In this document: positions 18,959-29,348 of the stretch, piece by piece | Numbering within the stretch: the first letter of the stretch is position 1 | How the letters are laid out: every line of letters starts with the position of its first letter | Assembly: GCA_932521025.1 (NCBI GenBank) | Contig: OW051468.1 | Coordinates: forward strand, 5,270,064 to 5,334,063 | DNA length: 64,000 nucleotides | Direction: 5' to 3' | Origin: Oscheius onirici | Taxonomy: Eukaryota > Nematoda > Chromadorea > Rhabditida > Rhabditidae | Notes under the pieces: generated by a model | Seen by the model: only the letters and a program-made list of their open reading frames with translations | What the model was told of the DNA's origin: nothing | Database searches by the model: none | Made by a program: the position numbers and the translations under genes

Positions 18959-21900
18959 TCACCAGCCAATAACTTCGTGAAGAAGAGCTCGAAGTTGTCG
19001 AGCCTCGTATGTTACTGTGTTCTTGATCGAATCGACATTCCCTTCAGTAAGCGGCCCGTCGATAATTACCGGAATCTCTCGGCCATGCACTGAAACTATC
19101 AAGTTTTCGAAATGTATATTGATTTACATTCACACTGGACAAGAAACTTGTCGATGTCTTCGATTACTTTGTCCCGGATCACTATCAGATGCTTCGAGAG
19201 AGATTCTGAATTTCCATTTACACATTTTCCGCAACATTCTAACCAAGAATAGCCAGAAGACATCTCTTTGCATAGAACCAGGTATCGGGACCGAGACGTC
19301 GATTCTGTGGTTCCAGAGCCTTTGTGACTCTCGAAATTCCAAACTCGTAGTTGTTTTTACTGCAGTACAGTGTTCCAATGACCAAGTTGATGATGCACAT
19401 GTGATAGACCTTCTTGGCTGGATCTTCGCTCATTCGAAATTCTTCTTCCTGTTCCAGTTTCCTCATCAGTTCCTCGGCCTCCTGGTTGTGGTTGCTCATA
19501 ATGTAGCAGACACAGAGATTTGCGACTATTATGGCCGGCACACTCATTATCTAAACAACTTTTTATGAAAACATTAAAGTAAAAAGAACATTCTCGAACT
19601 GTTTGCTGATGATGGGCTCGTAGAAAGAGGCAGCCTTGTCATATTTCCCGTCTTGCATGAAGAGGGTATGAGCCACATTCAGCTTCCAGGTGTCGTGTTC
19701 TCCACAAAATTCGGCGGATACTCTGGAAAAGATAATTGTCCAGTTTTATTGGCAAAGCAATAACTTTTTTTTTGCAAAGAGCAAAAGTTACATTTAGTTA
19801 TAAAGAACATTTATTTTGTTGCAATAAAAAAGTCCAATTCAGAAGCTAGCTTTCGGGAAGGTAGTTATGGTCAAGGTAACTCTACTCTCCGTCTTCACTA
19901 ATAGTTTTACTTTCAGCGTTCGTCGTCGGTCAAGAAGAAGAAGACGAAGCCGGTATCGTTCGCTCTGGTTTCGGAAAGTGGCTCGGACCAAGGTCTGTCA
20001 ACTCCGGTCTCCAACTCAAAAAAAACAGTGACTACGCCTACTATCCACCCGTCCTGACGAACAGCGTGTACCAGGCCAAGATCACTCTCACTCCGCCCAA
20101 CTCTTCCTACTGCTACAGTAACCTCCACCCTCCCATGAAAAGTAACTCGGTTGAGAGACAGCCCAACCGTCAAGAACATCCCGAGGATCCGAACAATCGA
20201 ATGGTCAACAAGCGTCTTCGATCGGTCGTCTCGGAAGCCGATGTGGCTCGTCTGGAGGTCTCTTTCACGGAGAGAGTCGTGGCTGTGAACAGCGCCGAAT
20301 GTCTGAACAAGAGAATGTTGTCTACTAACTCGCAGTACAGTCTCAATCAGATCACTCCAATCTGCGATCTGGGACGTCAAGTTCTTCAGCATCCAGAGTA
20401 TGGAGGATCTTCGTCTCCTGCCCACCATCTCTTCCTACAATCTCAAAGACGATCGTCCGACCGAAGGAGTCATCACTGTCCGTTCCATTCGCTCCTTAAA
20501 CCAGCCGGAACAGGATGTCTACACGGCTCGCTCCATCCGCCCTCGTTCCAAGCTCTCCTACTTCCCCGAAACCAATCAATAGGCTCTGTCAGAGCCGCCG
20601 TGAATGTTCCTAATGAAGCGCTAACAGTAACTCACCTGAACATTTCTTCCACTCTGTTGTAGAGTCCTTTATCGAAGTAGATTTTGGCTTGCGACATGAG
20701 CACGGGAAGGTACAGCTCCAAGGTCTCGTCAAAGGCTCGAATAGCCTTCTTTGCCAACTGTTCGTTGTTGGTTTGACGAATTTCCTTGATTTTATTCTTT
20801 TCTTCCTATCAAGAGCCTACCTTTACTTGTTTGGTTAGTTTTCGTAGTTCTATCATCTGTTCGTTGGCCAGAACATCGAATTTGGCTAGAGCGTCATCAG
20901 GAGACGTCTGTTGATTGATAACGGCATCCAAGTAATCAAACAAATACTGAAGCCGCAGTTAGACAACTTGATCTACTTGCCTGTGTCAAATACTTGTACG
21001 TAAGATGGGCGTGTTCAGCGAGAACATCCGCAGCCAGATCATAGTACTAAAGTTGAGGGAATCGAGTGAACAGTCTTTCTCTTTGAATTATACCTCGTAT
21101 TTGCAATATAAAAGTAGTAGATTGGCAAATGTCTCCGGTGGGAACGGCTGCTGACTCAAAAGGTACTGAAGTTTGGCAAAACCGTCTGTCGGATTGGCCT
21201 CGATTCCTGAAAACGGGTACTGCTTTTGTCCTTTGCAGCTTCCGACTAACGATACCAGTCTTCCCCATTCAGAAGCACGTTTTCCCTTACCACCACAAGT
21301 TTCCCGTCATATCCTACATATGCTCTCCGTTCGCATCCACAACTTTTCGTGCTATACAAAGTACTAGTTACTATAACGTAGGTAGGTTGTTAACTCTATA
21401 GAGATTAAGAAAACGAGAGTCTGTTCGTGATAAACCTACCAACGAGCGCCTGGTTGTGAAGAGTGACCGGGTCGAGTTCTTCTTCCAATCGAGGCGGCAT
21501 ATCGGCTAAAGCCTCATTGGCGGAAGTCACTGTACCTTTTCGTTTGAATCAAATACGAAACAACTGACTTTCTTTCATCTTGTATTCGATGGCAAACTTC
21601 AAGTTGAAGGCCTCAATCAGAGAAGTCTCGTGGAGAAGCATAGTGTTCCCAACTGTCCGAATTCCAGCATCACTAGATGCTCCCACAGCCAGTTCTACAG
21701 GGTAGTTCTAAATTCATCTCTACGAGAACTTACCCGGATGGTCTTTGACTCCTCGATCTATTATGTTGGCTATGTAGCTCATAGCCTGGGCGTATTCCAT
21801 CTTACTGTAGTGACAAAGAGCAATACAGTAGGCAAGTTGGGGCTGGTATCCGAGGGAATTTGAAGCCTTTGTGAAACGAGCCAATGCCTCTTCGTAATTT

Positions 21901-23194
21901 CCCTCCTTGTACTCGATACAGGCCAAATTCACTTCCGAATGAGGGTCGTCTGGTTGGTATTGTTCTACCAAGACTCGGGCATTGTTCAAATCTCCCTCTC
22001 TGTACTTGATAGACGATTCCAGCTTGACTACCTCCCCAAGCAGGTTCGGATCATCGATCTGGTTTGGATTGTTCGTAAATTACTCTAGGTCATACCGTCG
22101 AGACGACAGTCAGTGCTTCTGGAAGCATGTTTGCCTGAAGAAGTGACTGAGCCAGATACAGCTTGTATTCTGGGAAGGAGGGAAAAAGAGTCGTCAATTG
22201 TTCGTAGCAGTCGACTGCTCCTGTGAAGTCGCCAGTGAAGTAGTAGCAGTAGCCGAGAAGGGACAGCCCGGCTCGGTTCTATTACGTGTGATAGGAATAA
22301 ACGCCCCCCCCCCCTTCTAAAATTAGTATTTCTCATCCAAATGCCACCAAAATTTGGCTGGAAGGAAGCAGTATAGGGCCCAACTTCACCACAAAATTTC
22401 AGCCAATTTGCATTTTCTATGGCGGAGCTAGGTCGATTTTATCACTTTTTGGGGTCCGACCTCGCGGCACTGTCCGACCCACTTCCGACGCGAATTTCGA
22501 GGAGCAAGCAAGTTTTTAGGTAAAAGCAAGTCAGTGCGAAGCTATTGCAAGAATAAAAAAATTTGACCAAAAAATTCCATGATACCCCCTACATGGTGTT
22601 TTTGGGCAAGTGAAAAAAAGTTGGAGAGCGAATGTTTGAGAAAACTGTTCGATGGTTTCGGCTGATATTGTGCAGGGATATAGCCTCATATGTGATGCAT
22701 CTAATAGGCCATAGCACATGCCGATACGTTTTCCTTGAAAAAAGTTATGGGTCGGACAGTGCCGCGAGGTCGGACCCCAAAAAGTGATAAAATTGACCTA
22801 GCTCCGCCATAGAAAATGCAAATTGGCTGAAATTTTGTGGTGAAGTTGGCCCTATACTGCTCCCTTCCAGCCAAATTTTGCTGGCATTTGGATGAGAAAC
22901 ACTAATTTTAGAAGGGGGGGGGGGCGTTTATTCCTATCACACGTAATAGATTTACAACACTTGTCGTATTCAAAAAGGTAAATTAAAAAAACCCTCGAAT
23001 TTATCCCTAGATCATGCGAGAAATGTTATTTTACCTGTGGAGATCTCTGCAGCTCGTATTGCAGAACGCGAATGGCGTCGTGATATTTCTCTAGATTGAT
23101 CTGGCCATTTGAATTTGAATTTACAAAACGCTCAACTCACAAAACCGTAAATGGTAGAGGTAAAATCGCCATCTTTGATTGGCACGAAGGCCAT
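18959..23194 (-). CDS. dyf-1: intraflagellar transport protein IFT70 / TTC30 (DYF-1)
   Basis: TPR protein of the IFT-B complex, needed for assembly of sensory cilia. Segments in order on the minus strand: AFVPIKDGDFTSTIYGF (start at 23194), INLEKYHDAIRVLQYELQRS, NRAGLSLLGYCYYFTGDF, D PHSEVNLACIEYKEGNYEEA, FANLLLLYCKYEYYDLAADV, KLNVAHTLFMQDGKYDKAA, SVPAIIVANLCVCYIMSN, LVIGTLYCSKNNYEFGISRV, and the end IPVIIDGPLTEGNVDSIKNT ... LRALLHEVIGW. These match TTC30 from end to end in my memory. An upstream ATG lies within the X-box and I prefer the second. AATAAAG overlaps the stop region. One intron (about 910 nt) hosts an opposite-strand gene; another (about 760 nt) is mostly a MITE whose edge is the splice acceptor. 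Confidence 0.92.
19867..20582 (+). CDS. nested gene of unknown function in an IFT70 intron
   Basis: Four exons (19867-19875, 19917-19996, 20029-20300, 20341-20582) can be joined in phase to 200 residues. The first codes only MVK, then a Lys-rich start (RSSSVKKKKTKPVSFALVSE), a Pro/Tyr/Asn-rich part (DYAYYPPVLTNSVYQAKITL), an acidic/basic middle (RLRSVVSEADVARLEVSFTE) and a C-terminus with repeats of SIRS/SIQS (SIRSLQ, SIQSME, SIRSLN, SIRPRS). Codon use is strongly C/G-ending, like neighbouring real genes. The two inner introns are only 32 and 40 nt; without them the frame would shift twice, so they could instead mark frameshifts. No family recognised. It is transcribed against the host gene. 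Confidence 0.6.
22282..22946. mobile_element. Tc1/mariner-like MITE with long inverted repeats
   Basis: TTACGTGTGATAGGAATAAA followed by a C-run begins the element and the reverse complement ends it; the inverted arms are about 200 nt (both contain CACTTTTTGGGGTCCGACCT and the CTAGCTCCGCCAT segment). TA dinucleotides at 22280-22281 and 22947-22948 fit a TA target duplication. No transposase frame. It fills most of one IFT70 intron. Confidence 0.75.
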
Positions 23195-23234
23195 TCTCCT
23201 GCGTAGCGGGTACAAATAATGGGGACTTTCAGAG

Positions 23235-23248
23235 GATGCCATGGCAAC
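23235..23248 (-). promoter_or_regulatory. X-box (RFX/DAF-19 site) of the IFT70 gene
   Basis: On the minus strand the sequence is GTTGCCATGGCATC, 12 of 14 positions identical to the palindromic X-box GTTNCCATGGNAAC. It lies about 45 nt upstream of the preferred IFT70 start codon. RFX factors (DAF-19 in C. elegans) use this site to drive ciliary genes, so it also supports the IFT70 call. Confidence 0.75.
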
Positions 23249-23584
23249 CTGGCCGCGAACATTCCCTGCTCGGACACGGCTCTTTTATAGAACGTTTGTA
23301 AGGTTTCTGGACGAAGAGTATAGAACAAAAATAGCTTTATTGACTCCGATATATGATATTTTAAGGCGCTGTATTATATCACAGAAACTTCACAAACATC
23401 TGAATCACAGCTGCTGTAATCAAGCGGTAAAGACTAGAAGTGAAAAACGGGGGATATCTTACAAAAAAGGGAAAACAATAAGTGAAAACCCAGTAAGTGA
23501 GAAAAGTTTTGGAATCACATTCAGGGGCTAGGTGAATAAATACTCTGTTCAAAAACTATAGGAGATTGTACAAAGACTATACAT

Positions 23585-25490
23585 TTAGGACATGCGAAGC
23601 TGGTAGTCGCCGTTTTGAGTGACGTAGCGGACCCACGGAAGAGCCTGGTAGCCGCTCTTCTCGATGATTTTCAGGTAGCGAACCTGAAAGAATGCTTTTT
23701 AGGAAAAGGAAACGAAATTAAAATTGATTGTGGTAGGTTAATTAGGAGCCGAGGGTCTGTACGCGACCAACGGCACACGCACACTACGTTTTGCTATAGC
23801 AGCGTAGCCTTTTCAGGCCAACTTCAGGCAATACCAACACTTGGTTATAACCGTAGTTAGCTGCATCGAAGAACTAGGGGAAAAATGAAATTACCTGTAG
23901 ACCACTGGTAGTGTAGTAGGGAATTTCGAATTTGACTTGAATCGGTGCTTTTCCTTCGATCTCTTCGCTCTGAATTGACGGCAGTTGGAAATGAGCTCGC
24001 ATTAGATATTCACGACCTCCAGGGAAACTGCGAATTGTCCAGACGAAGGCTTGAATCTCAGGCATGTACTTGACGGATCCAACAGACTGAAAACAGACGC
24101 GGGATAAAAATCGATAGCAACGCGGAAATATTATTAGAGCAACTATGCAGTCCAACTAGCTTTCGAAGTCATTTCAACACTTACAGTTTTGAACTTTGGC
24201 GAATAGGCATCAGATGGAACCGGAATAATGACTTCGACATGGTTAGCGATCGACTGTCTCTTGAACTGAGATTTCGCCTTGACCATGTACTCCACTCTCG
24301 AATGTTCGTACTTTTCCACACTGGCCTCGACCCATATCAATGGTTTGACCTAAACTGAACTGTGAAAAATATCAAATACATACGAACCTGTGTCGTGAGA
24401 CGATAACTCATCAGTTCAAACTCGCCATCCGGTGGAATAAACGAGATTGTGCGTTCCGATTCAAATCGAGATAGACGAACACATTGATGGAACTTGACGT
24501 CCTCCAGTTCAACTCCTTTGCCGCCACGTCCTCCTGAAAGATCGCCTACAGCAGAAAAATGAATATTTATATATGAACAGAAACAAGCAGGCAAATAGTA
24601 ATAAGATAATAGAGAAAAGCTCACTTGCAGTAGCCGACTGCTGGAAAATGACCTTATCATTGAGTCCGAGGCGAAGTTCAGGCATTCCACTAAGCACAAC
24701 GCGCATTCGAATCGAGCCTACTATTTCACTACGTAAAACGGTTCCTTGAGCATTAGCCTAAAGCACACAACAATTATAATGATCACAACACACAGCTAAC
24801 ATGGACGAAAGTGAATGAAACTGACCAACATGTTCACACTTTCGATTACATCCAGGAAGACCTCGTTTTTCCTGTAACGAATACCTTCCGAGCGCCACGA
24901 AACGGCATTTGTGACGGCCATTGGTGGACGAGGAGCAACTTCCAGGTGATGTCCTTCCTGGGTTATGTATCTAAAGTATTAGCGTATCACAAGGACGAAG
25001 ATAAAGCTGACTCTTGAAGTATTTTGCCCTCTGTAGTCTGTGGGAAGCCGTAATCCATCATCTCGTCAAAAAGTTCAAAGATTATGACGAAGTTATCTCT
25101 GACAGACTCCTCTTCTAGATCTTTAAAATATTCACAGAAGACTTCCACCAGCTTGTAGAGAAAGGTCAGAACCATTCCGACATTGTGGTTCTTTCTGGAG
25201 ACGCCGACGACTGTAAGTACAAAATGGAGAAGATGAAATAAAGAGACGAACGAAAAAGATTTCTGTGCTTGATGAATGTGAAACTGATATCTCCAGCCTG
25301 AAGAACAGGCGATGGTCTGCCTTCATCTTCACTATCGACGAGAAGAGGCATGAACTTTTCAATTACAGACATCTCGACATCGCCTCGGTAATTTCTTGAA
25401 ACCACTACCTGAATATTTATCTTCGCAGCATAAAGAAGAAAAACTGACATTGCCTTTGAGATCGAGGATGAAAAGTGCAGAAGTGGACAT
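23585..25490 (-). CDS. AP1M: AP-1 clathrin adaptor complex medium (mu) subunit
   Basis: Multi-exon minus-strand gene from MSTSALFILDLKGN (25490) to YVTQNGDYQLRMS (stop 23585). The longin-like N-terminal half includes VVSRNYRGDVEMSVIEKF and VLTFLYKLVEVFCEYFKDLE; the mu-homology C-terminal half includes AVSWRSEGIRYRKNEVFLDV IESVNML, MPELRLGLNDKVIF, GVELEDVKFHQCVRLSRF, SFIPPDGEFELMSYRL and SFPGGREYLMRAHFQLPS. Invariant AP-1 mu motifs (RKNEVFLDVIE, FIPPDGEFELMSYRL) are intact. It binds tyrosine-based sorting signals at the trans-Golgi and endosomes. C. elegans has two such genes, unc-101 and apm-1; I cannot tell which this is. The last intron is about 190 nt. Confidence 0.93.
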
Positions 25491-25632
25491 CTTCCAGGGC
25501 ACACGTGGCCCACCGGTGAAGGTGCTCTGAAATACTTGTGAAGAAAACTAAAATGAATAAGAGGGAAAAAAAAGCGTCTCGAATTGTGTGAAAACGGACG
25601 AAAATGGAACTAATTTTACAGTGGGAATATTT

Positions 25633-25878
25633 TCAATTTACGGCGTTATTGTAGAGAACTGCGTCAAGATTTTTGAGAAAACTGCCAAACCAAACTTGCA
25701 TGAAACAGCCATAGGCGTAGTTATCGAACCACCTGTGCAAATAATCGTCTTTCCCCGCGAGACCCCCGACCATTCGCCAGGTGTAGCCGGCTGACAGCAT
25801 TGAGAACACTTCCAATCTTTTCATCCACGCACAATTGATCATCGCTCCATGTGGAAGATAGTGAAAGAAGTACAGAAT
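25633..25878 (-). CDS. orphan terminal exon of an unrecognised gene
   Basis: A minus-strand open segment begins after a good acceptor (TTGTTCTCAG) and ends at a TGA at 25633: ILYFFHYLPHGAMINCAWM, RLEVFSMLSAGYTWRMVGG, DDYLHRWFDNYAYGCFMQVW, SFLKNLDAVLYNN. High content of W, Y, F and H and an in-frame run of about 80 residues argue for real coding. I can find no upstream exons: directly upstream lies a dispersed repeat and then the 3' end of the AHCY gene. Either the 5' part was lost when the repeat arrived, or the exon belongs to a gene I could not assemble. It ends 143 nt upstream of the AP1M start on the same strand. Confidence 0.35.
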   Translation of the reverse strand: MLYFFHYLPHGAMINCAWMKRLEVFSMLSAGYTWRMVGGLAGKDDYLHRWFDNYAYGCFMQVWFGSFLKNLDAVLYNNAVN

Positions 25879-25920
25879 TCTGAGAACAATGATTGAGAGA
25901 TCTACGATGCTTTATAATCT

Positions 25921-26274
25921 CAATTGCTTTTATTTTCACGGGTGTGCGAGTGCTTCCTCAAGCGCTCCTCAGCAATTCTACCAAGGCCAAAATCTACTGT
26001 GGAAAGAAGAGGATTTCAATCCTCAGAACTGCGACACAGCGGGATTGTCAAGTCAACACTCATGGCTCCGCCAGCGATACTCGTCTCTACAGTGATTCCA
26101 CCAAGTCAAGCAGCCGTCTACCCGAACAAGAAGACAACTCCAATCAAGAAGATATCTTCACGACTCGTTCAGGATGTCATGAGAAGAAACTGGGCAGTGG
26201 TCGAGACCTGAGAGCGGCGAAGAATTCCAAGAAACGACCGTTTCTGCATGATACCCCTCGATTCCGTCAAAATA
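25921..26274 (+). repeat. dispersed 354-nt repeat, copy 1
   Basis: Near-identical, in inverted orientation, to 51624-51978. All three plus frames are open for long stretches (for example MAPPAILVSTVIPPSQAAVY and CHEKKLGSGRDLRAAKNSKK), but no frame has a proper start with supported upstream sequence in both copies. Within the shared core I see four substitutions between copies, all A in this copy versus G in the other. Confidence 0.65.
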
Positions 26275-26421
26275 AACTAAACTTATAATCTCACATAGTA
26301 AGGACAAAAAATAACAAGGTTTTAAAAGGGAAGGAGATGGAACACGTAAGACATTGGTACACGACCGAAATCACCAGAAAGGGAACTAGCAAAACTACGT
26401 GCTTTGAGAGGGGAAGGGAAT

Positions 26422-27957
<1,536 letters not shown>

Positions 27958-28956
27958 GGTGCTCCGGAAGTTGTACCCTGAAAGTTAAACTGTTGCAGTG
28001 TTGTACATTGATTTGGAGAGACAAGCAGGGGAACATGTTCGTTTACGGAACCTTCGGCACTGCAGGGACGAGGAGCACTCAATGGGCCTGTCGGTCAGCG
28101 TGTGACCTACCCAAGGAGGGCTACCAAGTCAAGGCCGGGCAGCTACAGCTACAGGTACAGTGCGAGAGAAAAAAAGTGGAGAAAGAGACAAGAAGGACGA
28201 GTAGGAGGGCATGGAGATTGGCCTTGGTCGAGGCCAGATATGTCACGACGACTGTTATATGCATATGTATATACATATAACATTTCCAACCATTTTGACA
28301 GAATCACCACAAAAACACCACTACCAAAAAAAGACTGAAATTTTAGGCAGCCATTTTTAGGAAAAGAAAATTCAAAAAATGTTGTGTCAACAGCATGGCG
28401 CAATGTCGGTGCATTTCGTTAACGCATTTGCGGTGCATATTTGGTTTCGCATTATTGGAGGTTTTCGGCGATATTTCCGCCTTTTTTTTATTATGCTAGC
28501 CAAAAATTCACAAAATAAACCCTTTCGTTAGGAAATACGGCTAGGGACAATGATTTCTCTTTCTAAAACAACAGCATTTCGATACTTCTCTTTTGGTTTC
28601 TGAGAATCCAACAGAATTCTCCCTTGATTTTTATAGCCCGTATTCCTACGGCGAAGATATGGTCGAAATGAGCCTTTTTATAGCAAAATCCGGTAGGAGG
28701 AGCCAGCTCCTCCCCCCAATAGCGATCAATGTCTGATATCACGCGACAATCGGCCGATTCGAAACGTTTCGAAATTGTTCAGGGCAAAGCAAAAGAACGA
28801 TGTATAGACGGAAACAAGAACAATCTGCCGACGAGATCTATCTTTTATCTGAAAACGAGACGTCCTTCATCGAAAGGTACTCTTCGATCCTCGGCGATAA
28901 GAGCCATAAATCTCAAAAATCATCGAACGTCCAGGTCTGAGAACATTTGGATGTTT
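27958..28956. other. intergenic, no supported gene
   Basis: Upstream region of AHCY. Contains a short hairpin of CCGTATTCCTACGG type near 28640 and a plus-strand open frame (28729-28971) without motif. I see no gene. Confidence 0.35.
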
Positions 28957-29322
28957 TCATCGCGTAACTGAAGAGAATTTCTGAGTATGGTGGGTGGCAG
29001 TCTGAAAATGTCTCGAATGTGCTGGAATTCTCGAGATGTTTGCTCTAAGAACAAGTTTTTTTTGGGTCCGTCTGTCTTCGAGACAAAGGTCAACCGGGTA
29101 ACTGAACTCTGAGTCTGTCCCTGACAAGCTTATCAACCCTTTCTCTGAAAAGAACTGTTGCAAGGTCTTTCTTGCTGTAACAGACTGTCTGATGGGACAT
29201 GATAAGCGAGCAATTGGATTGAGACGATTTATCAAGAAATGAGAGATAAATAGAAGAATGACAAAGGAAACAAACATTAACAACATGATCTGGATTACCG
29301 GAGAAGGATAGAAGGAGACCAT
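28957..29322 (-). CDS. possible small membrane protein directly downstream of SF3B3
   Basis: Uninterrupted 121-codon frame starting with ATG 26 nt after the SF3B3 stop, on the same strand. The N-terminus is a clear hydrophobic segment (IQIMLLMFVSFVILLFISHF) followed by a basic, Ser/Arg-rich tail (RRTQKKLVLRANISRIPAHS). No poly(A) signal is visible between it and SF3B3, so it could be a downstream cistron or simply open 3' UTR. No family recognised. Coding status is uncertain. Confidence 0.3.
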   Translation of the reverse strand: MVSFYPSPVIQIMLLMFVSFVILLFISHFLINRLNPIARLSCPIRQSVTARKTLQQFFSEKGLISLSGTDSEFSYPVDLCLEDRRTQKKLVLRANISRIPAHSRHFQTATHHTQKFSSVTR

Positions 29323-29348
29323 CTTGAGGAGCGAACAGGAGCAGCAGC

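Noticed and set aside
19913-20428. 171-codon minus-strand frame in the IFT70 intron
   Set aside because: Shadow of the better-supported plus-strand nested gene; not TPR-like and not needed to join the IFT70 exons.
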